Source: Cadophora sp. MPI-SDFR-AT-0126
Lineage: Eukaryota > Ascomycota > Leotiomycetes > Helotiales > Ploettnerulaceae
Assembly: GCA_020747065.1 (NCBI GenBank)
Contig: JAGMVK010000019.1
Coordinates: 124,001 to 188,000 of the forward strand
Direction: 5' to 3'
DNA length: 64,000 bases
Every line of letters starts with the position of its first letter. Position 1 is the stretch's first letter. Below the pieces are notes generated by a model. It had not been told where the DNA came from. It searched no databases and was given only the letters and a program-made list of their open reading frames with translations. Shown here piece after piece: positions 1 to 11,147 of the stretch. The translations under genes were made by a program, and so were the position numbers.

Positions 1-1050
1 ATTCGTTTCGAAGATGGAAGTCGTGGCTCATCTGTTCCAGATTCTTGTCAGGCAAGTTGGCGGTCGAGAACTCTTCTAGAAGAGCTGAAGCCTTTTGCAA
101 CGGGGATGCTGGATGATCGTCATCATTCGCGTTTCCATCTCCTCCCATACCCGAGTTTCCAAATGGTCCTACGACTCGACTGGCTCGTCGTTGTTGAGCG
201 TCCACATCATGCAAGAATCCCATCACCCGATGCATAACCCCGTCATGGTTCTTGACGAACTTTTGTAGGTTGACTACTTGCTGAAGTAAGGTAACATGGC
301 CTTGGGCGAGGTCTTGGTACATCTCGGAAAGATGTTGAAGCTGTTGTTGGGTCGCCATTAATTGGCTGTTAACGAGATCCATCTGGTGTGTGGGGAATTG
401 CTCTTCCATGTTTTGGGGAGCTTTGCGCGGCGCAGGAGCCTTCCTTCTAATGTTGTCTAGAGAGTCCTTCTTATTTGCTTGAAATTCGGGGTGCTTGAAT
501 TCCCATGCCTGATACCTGTTAGTTCAAACAATGAAGAAGATTTCCCAAGGCTTGACTGACATTCGGCCCATAAATCGACGGAGCACTATCTTCGTTGTTC
601 TGTCGGACCTTGTGGAAGTCATACTTGTTCAACTGGCGAACGAAGGAAGCAAAGTTACTATGCTTAAAGTGCTTGGGCAGGATGTTCTTCGTGAACTTGT
701 CATTCTGAGCAGGGTATTAGTACATGCGACATCAGCCGGAAGACAGCTCGACGTACATCGAGCACTACAAAACTCTCGCCGCCTTCACCCCATCGAACAA
801 CATTGTCGTAGGAAGGGTCCTCGAGCATTCTAGAACAGGGCGCGTTAGATACTGTGCGCATCACATCCTGAAATAGGGCTGACGATAGTATGAATTGATT
901 CATGTATGCTGACTTACTTATACAACTTGCGAACCTATCCAGAGTCAGGTCAGTAAGAAGTCGCGATCCAGGCCAGCCTTCCATCAAGGTGATACATACA
1001 AAGTCGCTGGAGTTGTTGGCGGCAGAGCCACCCATATCGCCCTTGTCCAT
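1..1050 (-). CDS. SKN7: SKN7-type response regulator / HSF-domain transcription factor (5' part, cut by window edge)
   Basis: SKN7 is the nuclear response regulator that drives oxidative and osmotic stress genes in fungi. Five exons are visible: 1000-1050, 918-934 (only 17 nt), 757-829, 561-704 and 508 down to base 1, and the frame is kept throughout. The protein starts [10 protein letters not shown] and enters an HSF-type DNA-binding domain at about residue 17 ([29 protein letters not shown], then the [20 protein letters not shown] recognition part), ending near residue 110. A basic segment with RRKAPAPRK follows, then a Gln-rich coiled coil at about 139-200. The receiver (REC) domain expected in SKN7 would lie beyond base 1. 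The start ATG at 1050 opens the first exon directly before the domain, as in other fungal SKN7 proteins. An HSF1 heat-shock factor is the alternative, but domain position and the VRKLYKMLEDPS signature favour SKN7. Confidence 0.9.
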
Positions 1051-1255
1051 TGTTGAGTCTAGAATTTATCTGAGTACCGTTACTGTGGTATGGTACGGTA
1101 TGAAGCTCTGATCTCAATTGTTCTGTCGTATCAACCCCAGGTCAAGGGTCCAGAGCGTTCTTGTGAAGTTGAGGGGTCTGGTCTGGACTGGAAGCCGAAA
1201 AGTGGTCGGCCGGTCGAGGTGTGTGCTGCACGGGCGTGTACTGACGTAGCGAATA

Positions 1256-1302
1256 CCAGGCCAGGCCAGGCGAGGCGAGGCGAGGCGAGGCAAGACAAGG
1301 CA
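1256..1302. repeat. CCAGG/CGAGG pentamer repeat
   Basis: Short run of tandem CCAGG units passing into tandem CGAGG units and then CAAGG variants, upstream of SKN7. Confidence 0.85.
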
Positions 1303-1430
1303 AGGGAGGAAGTAACAGCGAATGGGAAAACTATGCCTGGGAAGAGATACTCGACATGACTCTGCTGTGAAAGGGCCGGGGAATTTTGTCGAAAAGAACA
1401 AGATGCGGCTCGGAGAGAGATGGCCTGGCC

Positions 1431-1454
1431 AGACAGACAGACAGACAGACAGAC
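1431..1454. repeat. (AGAC)n microsatellite
   Basis: About six tandem AGAC tetramers in the SKN7 upstream region. Confidence 0.9.
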
Positions 1455-1597
1455 TCGAGTGCAGTAAAATTCAAGAAGCGGGTTGGGTTGAACGGGTAGG
1501 GTACAGTACAGTAGACAGACAGAGTGAAGAGTCGCACAGAGCCAGAGCAAGAGCCGAACAGATCAGAAGAGATCAAAGTGACTTGGAGCGCAGGTGC

Positions 1598-1626
1598 AAG
1601 TGAGTGAGTAGTGAGTGAGGTGAGTG
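1598..1626. repeat. (GTGA)n microsatellite
   Basis: Imperfect GTGA tetramers, interrupted by one TA step, in the SKN7 upstream region. Confidence 0.8.
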
Positions 1627-1707
1627 GACTTAGACATGCACTTGCACTTGCACTAACAAGGGTTGTACCCTTGCACGAAGCTAACAAGGCGGGTCTCAAC
1701 TCTCGAG

Positions 1708-1768
1708 ATCGATCCTGGATGGATCGATGAATGGATGAATGGATTGATGGATTGATGGACGGACGGGA
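1708..1768. repeat. (GGAT/TGAT)n degenerate tetramer repeat
   Basis: GGAT, TGAT and GAAT tetramers alternate over about 60 bp, ending in GGACGGACGG. On the minus strand this is a C/T-rich tract reading toward SKN7. Confidence 0.8.
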
Positions 1769-4089
1769 AGGTAAGTGTGAGCGACGCCACCCCACTGAGG
1801 CACACAGTGCAGTACCGTACACCAGAGGAGGAATAGACAAGGTGGCGCTGACGAGACCGCTTTTGGACAGGGAGGTACGTGAGGTGAGCTGTCAGGAGTA
1901 GAGCTGTGGAGGCGCTTGATATTTTCACACCATCCAGCCTCCAGCCTCCAGCAAGCCACCAGCCACAAGCCTTCAATGGAAGATTTTCTATGCGTGAAGC
2001 GAGGGACCCGGCTGGAAAAGGTGTGATCTTAATGCAGCCCGTCCGCTCACTATCATCATCTATCTAAATTGCCAACACAGCTTAAGCGACTCGCCCGAGC
2101 ATCAGATCTGGATAAGATCAACATCATCATCAGAATCCGCATCCTCACACTCGAAGATGCTTGCGGAGGGCAGCCAGCCAGCTAGCCACACCAATGAGCA
2201 AAGCAGAAGAAGCAAACACTTATTGTACTGATCAAAATAGTTGTCACCTTATTGTTGTGATGGCACCTATCTCTGCAGGACCATCTGCACGCATGGCTCT
2301 GTTCATGTCCTCTTGCTCGTTACATTTCCCCGCGCCGTTCACCGCATTGCACTCCTTGCTGGGTCTTCTCTCTTTGCTCTTCGAGATTTTCCTATCAAGC
2401 CTTGCTCCTTCGCATCGCGTGGGAAGGTTGAATTAGGTTGGGCCACTTGTTTGGTTGTGGGTGCCAATTCCTCGCCGAAATCAAAATTCCCAGCCGCCTG
2501 GGACTCCAGAAATGACGTCTGAACCACATCCGAGGCCCCGCCCCGCCACAAGACAGAGGAAAAAAGGGACCCTCGACCCCCCGGCAAACTCTAACATGTC
2601 CATGTTCGCCTCCGCTCATCTCGCGCTGATGCATATTCATTACTCAACAACATCTTGAGGCGTCGAAGGTCATGGGAAAGAGGAGGTTATCGTCGCCTGA
2701 TAATGCATTGGGCCATGCTGGCCAAAAGAACAAGACGGCACGGATCACAGGCCCCCGAAAGGCTGATCGTTTGCTTGAAGCTTGCACTCCGAGTCCTTCT
2801 GTCCCTCTTTTGCTGTTCTCGTCATGGTTGGACGGCCGATCAACCCGCGCACTCCAAAGTTCCGGATGATCTTCACCTTACTTGATACTCTCGTGCTTAA
2901 GGGATCATCGTTCTGCTCCACCTCTGATATTTCGCGATATCTTCACTCTGGCCCTAAGATTGGCGGACTAAAATTTCATTGCCATCGGCTGTACGAAGGG
3001 AAGGGATGATTTCTTACCAGCCTCACCGGTGCCCCAACTCCGAGGTTCAGCTGCACCAGGAGAAAAGTTACCTTGAAGCTAAGTGACAGCCCACTGACAA
3101 CAGCGACTTCATGTTATGCTCCTACGCGTCAACGTTGAGAGGGTAGCTCTATCTGGGTCAGATTCTTCCTAAAGCGGTGCCTTTCTTCTTTTGGTGGGAG
3201 AACAGAGGATGCTCAGCTCAGGTCCACAATTTCACAAACAAAACTCTCAACTCCCCGAAGCCGATTCGCAGTGGCCATCCGTCTTCAGACCAACGGCAGA
3301 CAAGGGTGCGAAATCTCAATGGAGCTCGCTCCCCTACCGACCAGGGTAGGTAAAATGATAATAAAATAATGATTGGAATATGAGCCAATAGGCATTGGTC
3401 TATCAGCTATGCGACTGGAAATAACAAATTACGATCATAGCACTTCAGCCATGCCCATCATCAAAGCGACAAGGAAATTCAGACGACGAACCAGAGGTGG
3501 GCTGGATGGATTTCAAGGTGTTACAGTTATGGCTGAAACATGGCTAGCCTCCGAGCCCTGCTTTCCTTGGCATCCGGGACGTCGGGGAGAAAAGACAAGG
3601 GCTCAAAGCGAGTTTGTAAAACCACTAGGCAAATCATTTCCATCCCTGTGTTGATCCTTGTCTACTCCAAGATCCGAGTCGCGATCAGCTTTCGATCTCC
3701 ATTTTGTATTCTAAGCTGCTCGAAGGAAACGGTCTGTACCAATTTCACTGCAGCTGGCTTTAGAGTTCCTGTGTCCGACTGTATGTTCAAGCTCAAAGTG
3801 AAACATCGTGACTTCTTGGACGTCGCCCGAAGGAAGAATCAACGTAGGCGTCCTCCATGATGGAGACTTTTCATCGTCTCTCGAGCCTCCTCCGACGGTA
3901 TTGAACCTTCTGTCGCCACAGCTCAGCAAACTCAGATAGGCACACGGACAGATGGCCATGAAGAAAGTGGAACTATAAAGGTGGACGTGAAATTTGAACT
4001 CGGCATTGTTGTTAGGCACTTGATGAGAGTGCTCCGACAAGCCTTAGAAAAATTCAATGAAATACTTCATCTCCATGCTGCGAGGGATA

Positions 4090-4498
4090 TTATCGAACCG
4101 CACATTCTAACTGGTCTCTTATCTTCGCAATACAACTTTTCTCGCCCCCTTTGACATCAAAGCCAGCCACAGCGACGGTCTTATCCCTTGACTTCAAGCC
4201 CCGGATAACCTCCACATCTGACTTCGGACAATTCAACACCTACTCAGATGATCAGCTCTCGACCATCTTTGAAATCCCGAATTTAGCTCACATCACTAAA
4301 TAGCTCTTTGACAGCCTTGTTGGCCTCGCCATCCCTGGGTTGGGCAGATACACGCACCTCGATTACTGAATCGGAGACTGAGATGATTCCTTCTCGATGT
4401 GCACTTGCTCCTGGTTTGACGTGACACTGTATATGAATGAATCCAATTACCGATTTAGCAGATGAAGCTACGTGACGAATTGCCGGAAGTGAACTCAT
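4090..4498 (-). CDS. UPF0235/DUF167 (YggU-like) protein
   Basis: Small conserved protein of unknown biochemical role, found from bacteria to human. Two exons, 4292-4498 and 4090-4239, separated by a 52-nt intron; 118 residues. The first exon carries the family signature VKPGASAHREGI followed by EVRVSAQPRDGEANKAVKELF; the second carries SDVEVIRGLKSRDKTVAVAG, matching the usual (K)S-x-V-x-(I/V)-x-x-G-x-K-S-R-x-K end of the domain. Length matches the family. The intron is needed: without it the frame stops just after the first half. It is divergent from the RNA-repair-like gene at 4774 with about 275 bp between the two starts, so a shared promoter is likely. Confidence 0.85.
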
Positions 4499-4773
4499 GG
4501 TATTGGTCGAGTAAATGAAGCAAGCCAGCTATCTCAAAGGTGCTGCATGTCAAAGACATCACGACTGCCGCCAAGCCAAGCGAGGCTGAGAAAATGTTCG
4601 CGACAGAAGGAACAACCGACCAACCGATTAATGATTTCGCAAACATTTACTTGGTTCTATACCACCACCTCGAACGCCTTGCGCCTCTCCTTAACATATA
4701 TTCTATTCAATTCCTCTTCAAAGTGCCTGGATTCTTCAGCAAGCTGCGTTTTGTGAGCGCAGCCTTCCCCAAG

Positions 4774-6630
4774 ATGGCACGTAGCTACCCATATGGTAAC
4801 AACAATGGGCCACAACCTCCATACACATTGACGGCTCTAAACAGATGGTCTGTTGCAGATAAGGATCAGCTGCCAGGTACGGGGTCTCAAGTACCTGCTG
4901 ATACATACTGATTCATGTGAAGCTGTCCACACTATCAAGGCGTTACACGTCTATGATTTCGACAATACCTGTAAGTACCCTCCTAGTCTTCCTTTTAACT
5001 TCCTTACTGATCTCTTCTAGTGTTCAACAGCCCCCTCCCCAATCCCAAGCTATGGAACGGCCCTACAATTGGCTTTTTACAATCCCAGGATACGTTTGCG
5101 ACTGGTGGATGGTGGCACGACTCGAGAATACTCGCCGCGACGGGAGATGGCCTCGAGAAGGAAGAGCCACGCGCGTGGGAAGGATGGTGGAACGAGAAGA
5201 TCGTCGAGCTTATCCAGCTGAGCATGCAACAGAAAGATGCACTTGCGATTCTGCTCACTGGTCGATCCGAGAATCGGTTCGCCGAGTTGGTTAAGAGAAT
5301 GGTCAAGGCCAAAGGGCTCGACTTTGATATCATCTCATTGAAACCTGCGGCAGGTCCGAACAATCAGCGATTCTCGAGTACAATGAATTTTAAGCAGGTC
5401 TTCTTGGAGAGCTTGATGGAGACATACAAAGGTGCGGATGAGATTAGAGTCTATGAAGATAGGGTAAAGCACACCAAGGGCTTCAGAGATTTTTTCATGG
5501 ATTACAACAAGCGTCAGAATGGTATTGGTGGTACCCCAACTCGAGGTCCCATTACCGCAGAAGTCGTTCAGGTTGCAGATGGAGCGACCCAACTCGACCC
5601 TGTTCAAGAAGCTGCAGAAGTTCAACGGATTATCAACGATCACAACCTTGCTATTACCAATGGCAAGCGTGGTCAACGTCTTCAGATCAAGAAGACAGTT
5701 TTCTATACCGGTTATTTGATCAGTAACACTGACACCCAGAAGCTACTTACACTAGCTCAACTACCACCTAGCATGCCCGACACTGAGATGAAGTTTCTCG
5801 CAAACAATGTCCTCATCACACCACGTCCATGTCAAGCCAGCATTCTTGAAAAGGTTGGTGGAATGGGTAGCAAGACAACCTGGGAAGTCACAGGCACAGC
5901 GGTCTACGAAAACAAAATCTGGGCCGCTTGTGTGCGTCCTGTGCCAGAGACGAAAAAGTACTACACCGAGAACCCAGTTCCCATCGTCGTACTAGCTCTG
6001 CGCAAAGGCGCGCGACCTATTGACGCAGGTAAGATCCAGAATTGGCAGCCTGTCCCGCCAGAAAAACAGTACGTGTTCGAGAGTATAGTCGGCGAGAAAG
6101 TCTTGCTTCGAATTGAGGAGGAAGATCAGGGCGAGAATGAGTATGAGAGCCTCTTTCCAACCAAGACTCATAAGCGCAAGCATGCGCCTGACGATGACAC
6201 CGTTAGCAGGCGCGAGAGTGGCCAATTTGGAAATGGAAACAGCACTCCTTCCGGTAACAGGGGATACCACCAAAACCATAGTGGAGGAGCGCGTGGTGGT
6301 CGCGGCAACAACAATTTCCGTGGAAATGGGCAGCGCGGTGGTCGAGGAGGCGGAGGAGGTCGAGGTAATGGTGGACGTGGTAGGGGCCGTGGAGGTGGCT
6401 TCAACTACAGGTCTCTTGACGACGTTGGAGAGAAACCTAATGCCGCCCAACCATCCTACAATGCTGCCGTCTCTTACGAGGAATTCCCACCTCTTCAAAA
6501 GCAGTACCAAACTCCACAGCAACTCGTTCAGCAGCAGTTTCAGCAATATCAGCAGTACCAGCAGCAAATGCAATCCAAAAATGGCGGTGCAAACAAGGGA
6601 GGCGGAACTGGAGAATTGCAGTATTTCTAG
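4774..6630 (+). CDS. HAD domain 'Swiss Army Knife' RNA repair-like protein with RGG tail
   Basis: Three exons, 4774-4876, 4923-4970 and 5021-6630; 586 residues. Splicing creates the HAD motif I VYDFDNTLFNSP with the predicted catalytic Asp46 and Asp48; exon 2 is only 48 nt and encodes this motif. The next 200 residues (PKLWNGPTIGFLQS, WWHDSRILAATG, WWNEKIVELIQLSM, LLTGRSENRF) match the HAD family described in Swiss Army Knife RNA repair proteins (Pfam HAD_SAK_1). The C-terminal third is disordered: an RGG/RG-rich box at about 455-500 of the kind that binds RNA, then a Gln/Tyr-rich tail. Known of the family: proposed phosphatase step in repair of damaged RNA. The actual substrate in fungi is not established to my knowledge; nuclear or RNP-granule location is inferred from the tail. 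Confidence 0.85.
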
Positions 6631-7876
6631 GCCCTCCTTCGATGCTGAAACATGATCTTCTATGAAACGGATGAAAGTGTACAGTACTCTGCCTTGACTC
6701 GAGACTTGGAGACGATCTCGATTCCTTGTATGCATGACTGGTGTTTGGCGTATATGTGGATTACCTGGCTGGAGTATATCAATTGCCGGTCTAGGCACGT
6801 GAGGATTCGACCCTGCATGTTAGGGCTGGCTGTTTGAGGATCATTTCGTATACATCCATAGTGTCTGTCACTGTTGAGGGCGTTCGCGCTTGGGTCTGAG
6901 TCTAAGTTGAAATGGCTCGGCTCAATGGTTTGCAATGCGGGCTTCGGAAGTCTTGCTTGATAACAGGTGGATTCTTGTGCAGGAAATAGAATCTTGCTGT
7001 CAAAGTACAAATATCACTTCGTCTCCTCCACACCTGAGCTCTGAGAATGTTGAATCAATCAAGCCGCCATTACACATGGCAATGACTATTTGCCGAGCAT
7101 ACTTCGCTTGCCTCGATTCATTCTGATCATCTCGACTGCTAGATAGAATAATAATTGAGACACTCATTATATCTATCTCGAGATCATCAACCAAACTGAG
7201 CCCTCAGAGCTAACATAATAGATCATCTGTTGACTTTGCCCCTTTGGTCTCTGTCTCTGATGTCTGACTTGACTTTCAAACCCTTAGAAAGACCCTTCAT
7301 CTACCTTTGTTTGTTCTAAATTATTAAGAGTGGTTACATTGAGTTATTGGATGGGTAGAATAAGTAAATATAAGTATAGTAAAGCGAATGGTGTGATATG
7401 GTGTATACAGACCATCGACATCATATTGAGCAACTTGAGTAGTATAAAATTGAAGAGCTGGACTGTTGGAATCCTCGAATTACGGGTCGGTTTGCTGCGC
7501 GGGTAGTGGGATGTCTCTTACTCGCTTATTACTTGTCAGATGGTTTTTGATGTCAATAATGAATTGGAAAACGTGCGGGCTTTCAAAAAGCTTTCATTTT
7601 GCGTAGCTTTCGGAAGCACTATAGTAGCTATTTCTGCTTGTGCAACTATGTTTCGAAGCTTCTGAAATCCATCCGGAGGCTTCGATGCTTCGAATGATTG
7701 TGGGTATACCAGACAATATACAAGCGGTTCCTGACCTGTCCACGACTTCTACGCCACATGTGTGTGGCTTGCTCCCATTCGAGCTTGCCGAGCGCCTCTG
7801 TAGCCAGGATATCTTTCCAGCCCTCCTGCCTGTCCGTATCCCATAGTATCCATGAATATCAGTATGGTACCTATGC
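6631..7876. other. Intergenic region between convergent genes
   Basis: About 1.2 kb holding the 3' ends of the HAD gene (+) and RRP6 (-). AT-rich around 7130-7450. I see no coding exon, RNA gene or repeat of note. Confidence 0.6.
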
Positions 7877-10513
7877 TCAACTCTTAAAAGTGTGGCTCTT
7901 TCCCGCCCTCTCCGTCTGCAACCTCCTCATCCCCTTCGGCGCATCCATACTCTTCACATACGGATCAAACGGCTTCTTCTTCTTCCCGCCCTTCTCCCCA
8001 TCTCTCTTTCCATGCAATACCGATTCAGCCTTAGTATAATCAAAGACTTCATCGTCGTCATCAGCAGCACCCTCCGCATCATCGCCGTCCACCTCCACCT
8101 CTCCAGCTGCCTTTTCCTTCGCAGCTTTCTTCGCCGCCTTCTTTGCGGCTTTCTTCTCGGCTTTGCGCTGGCGTTTCGCGGCAGCTTTTTGCTCCTCTTC
8201 GATATCGAGTGAGATGTCGAATTCGCCGTTTCCTTCCTCGGCATCGGATATGACTTCGCTCTTGCGCTTCGAGCCGCGCTTTAGGGTGAATGGTTCATCG
8301 ACCTTCGTCTCTTCCTTGGCTGGTGGGCTAGGTGGTAGGGGCGTCTCTTTTGCGACTTCGACTTGCTCTGCGAAGCCTTGAGGAGTGCCAAAAATTTCGG
8401 AGTTGAGGGGAGGTAGGGGGATGGCTAGGCGAAGACTGTCGTTTTGGGGTTGTGATGTGCTTGGTGCGTCCCAGACACTGCTTCCGAATGCGCCACCCCA
8501 GAAGGTAGAGTTGTCGCTTCGGAGGTCGTGCTCATCCATTACGGCGACGAGGGTCTTGGGGGTGACGGCTGGTCCTAAAGCTGGAGATGAGGCTTTGGAT
8601 CTGGTCTTCGCAGATGAATTGGCGGTTTCAGGTCGTAGGATGTCCATCATGCTTGGTCCGTTTTTGCCCTGAGCTCTGGCTTTCTTGATGAGATCTAATA
8701 GCTCTCCGGCACGAGATTTCACGCCGTGGGAAACTGGATGGGCTAGGCGGAGGAGAGCGACCATATCCATGGGTAGATTCTTTGCAATGCTCAATAGGGC
8801 ATGTTGTGCTAGAACATAAGCTGGGCTGTCATCATCCACTCTAGCAATCTTGTCTCGCCACTCGTGAATCGCTCTAAATACGGCGAATTGCTCTTTGTCT
8901 AGAAGTGATGGTGTCTTGAGGAGTTGTGAGTACCATCCTCCAGGCCCCTTTCCACTCTCTGTGTTATAGACCTGCCGCTCAAAGCGCTGTAGAGAAGTCT
9001 CCTTGGACTTCTGGAGTGTGGTTTCAAGACGATTCTCATCAGGGATTTCTGGGTTTGACCTGTCAATTAGTTCGTTACGCATGTTGTCGAAGATGTATAG
9101 AAGGAAATGTGTGTCAGCTCTGGCGTAAAAGAACATTTCTTCTGGTAGCGGTCTGGGATGTTAGTGAATGCCCTCAAATGACCCTGAACTCTTCTTACCG
9201 GATTCTCCAGTCGGCCATTTGGTACTGCTTGTCGGCATCGAAGTTGATGAATTTCTTGAGCAAGAAGGATAGACTTCCTCCAGCGTAACCTAAAGATCGG
9301 CTTGCATGGTGAGTATCGAACAGACCAACGACATAAAGACCAAGATCCCGTTGCAGCCATGTGATGTCCATGTAGGCTCCATGGAATACTTTGATGATTT
9401 TCGGATCAGCAAAGACTTCGTTCAGAATTTGCAGATTTTGTCTCCACGGCTTCAAAGTGTCTACAACCCAGTCTTTCTTGCGGGTACTGATCTGCATCAA
9501 GGAGACTAAACCAACATAGGATCTAGTATCATGATGTTCTAAATCAATGGCGATTTCAGTAGCTGTCTTGAGCTCTGCAAGCATTTCCAAGACACCCGCT
9601 TCCGTGTCCACAAAAGTTGCTGAAGTAGTCTCAAATGGTAGGTAAGGGATGGGTTCTGATTTCTGGTACATCGATTCGGGGTATTGCAAATGCAAAATTT
9701 CTGTCTCGTAAGGATGGCGGTGCCTGAAAAATGTGTCAGTATTTTCTCGTTGAACGAGAGACTGCATGTCTCCCATCTTCTTCAATCTCTTTTTTCGTCT
9801 GCTTAATGACTCTCTCTGTGACTTTGTCAAGCCCTCAGGTGTGGGGGGAATCGGAGGGAGACACAGCTGCGGAAGAAAAGTGGAGTAGTCATACTGTATT
9901 TGACCGAAATCGTTTGTGAAAGTCGGTAGGCTGTCTTCGAGGGGCACCGTAGCATGGGGTTTCGATGTCAAAAGAGGCTTCCAAGGCGACTCGTCACTGT
10001 TGTCAGGTTTGACATCGAATGCTAGCTGGGGTTTCACCAGATTCTGGTTTCTATATGTGTTTCCGACATGCTTTTTGGACCTCGAGGGGATCTTTGAATT
10101 GTAAGCTTCTGGACTTGAATTGAAGGGCAAATGTCTCCTACCTGGGTAGAGGAGTCGACGACCTTTGAGTCGTTGCGCTTGATCACACCTGTGTATTCGT
10201 CAAGGCAAGTGTCCGACTTCTCCAACAAAGAATCCACGACATCCACCACATTGCGCCAATTGTTCTCTATATCGTCGGGATCGTCCAAAACTGGCGCCCG
10301 TAGATCCGATATCGAAGCCGCGGATTTGAGTAATGCGCTCGCCAGAGCAAGTACGCGCTCGCTTTGCTCGTCAAGGGCAGTGCCAACTTCAGGATTGAAG
10401 GACCGATGGAAGCCCAAATCTTCTGCAGATATTTGACCAGTGGTTCGCGTCGTTGCTATCAAAGCAGCTTGGAGTTGGTCCTGTAAAGACTTGAAGTTGT
10501 GGGTTTCGTCCAT
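7877..10513 (-). CDS. RRP6: Exosome 3'-5' exoribonuclease RRP6
   Basis: Nuclear exosome-associated exonuclease that trims rRNA, snoRNA and aberrant transcripts. Three exons, 10142-10513, 9199-10091 and 7877-9152; 846 residues. The PMC2NT-like N-terminal region (QDQLQAALIATTRTTGQI) binds the Rrp47 cofactor in known homologues. The DEDD-Y exonuclease domain shows Asp307 and Glu309 in AIDLEHHDTRSYVG, Asp366 in FHGAYMDITWLQRD, and Tyr431 and Asp435 in YARADTHFLLYIFD, so all catalytic residues are present. An HRDC domain follows at about 505-585 (GWYSQLL, LPMDMVALLRLA). The tail is Lys/Ala-rich and acidic, likely with nuclear localisation signals. Splicing at 9152/9199 rebuilds DWRIRPLPEEM. An upstream in-frame Met does not exist as ATG before 10513, so that start is preferred. 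It shares a 195-bp promoter region with MDM35. The first intron acceptor is the least certain junction. Confidence 0.95.
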
Positions 10514-10708
10514 TGTCGAAACCTTGAAGTCCGTGAATGTACTACAACAAAGGCTCCGCATGGGAGTTGAAGCTCTTCAAAAAATCAGACCCCTGTCAGC
10601 GATGCAATTAATTTTAGCGCCTTTCAGCCTTGCCCTAGCCTCGCCTCGGTGATGCCTTCTTGTTGGCCTTGTTCAGGTCACTTGCAACAGTCAACAGCAA
10701 ACAGCAAC

Positions 10709-11147
10709 ATGTCGGCATCTTTGGCTCCAGAATGCAATGAGGTGAAAGAGTACGTCCGAAAAGTATTATCTGCATCGGTTTATTGACTTCAAAGTAGACG
10801 TTATGATTCCTGCTTCTTAAAATGGTACAGCGAAAGTTGGTCATTCGCCTCCCTGCATAGATGGCTTAACTCACGATATGTCAGAATACCTACGGGGACA
10901 AGGCACTACAGACGAATGTGCTCCTCTTTTTAAAGACTATAAGAAATGCTTGACGGTCAGCCACCCGCATGTCCTCACCCGAACTCGTCTGACTTAATTT
11001 AGACCGCTCTCAAAGAACGTGGAATCGACAAGATGTTGGAGGAAGCTAGAGAAGATCACAAGGAGAATGATGCGGCTCTCATGGGTCGAAAACGTGGGTT
11101 AAGATCCCGAATCCACTGCTTCTTGACTGACTTGTGTTGTAGAGTGA
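10709..11147 (+). CDS. MDM35: Mdm35/TRIAP1-like twin CX9C protein
   Basis: Small mitochondrial intermembrane-space protein that partners Ups/PRELI lipid-transfer proteins. Five exons: 10709-10749, 10798-10835, 10885-10955, 11003-11093 and 11143-11147; about 80 residues. The protein reads MSASLAPECNEVKERYDSCF, WYSEKYLRGQ, TTDECAPLFKDYKKCLT, KERGIDKMLEEAREDHKEND. Both CX9C motifs are exact (Cys9 to Cys19; DEC...KKC), as needed for Mia40-dependent import. No single open frame covers it, which is why simple ORF search misses it. The last coding exon (two bases plus TGA) is inferred from a good donor at 11094 and acceptor at 11142; without it the protein would carry about 20 extra unrelated residues. 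Divergent from RRP6. Confidence 0.88.

Larger units (their letters stand above)
1051..4089. other. Long non-coding stretch upstream of SKN7
   Basis: About 3 kb without a convincing gene between the SKN7 start and the end of the UPF0235 gene. The part nearest SKN7 (1250-1770) is packed with pyrimidine/purine-biased simple repeats, typical of a long fungal 5' leader or promoter of a regulatory gene. Open frames of 60-170 codons here are produced by the repeats or are shadows; none has splice-consistent or recognisable protein content. Confidence 0.6.

Noticed and set aside
1331..1840. 169-codon minus-strand ORF
   Set aside because: Arises from the tandem repeats (Cys/Leu/Ser and Ile/His/Pro runs) and has no protein character.
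5992..6798. 268-codon minus-strand ORF opposite the HAD/RGG gene
   Set aside because: Antisense shadow of Gly-rich coding sequence; low-complexity Ser/Thr/Ala product.
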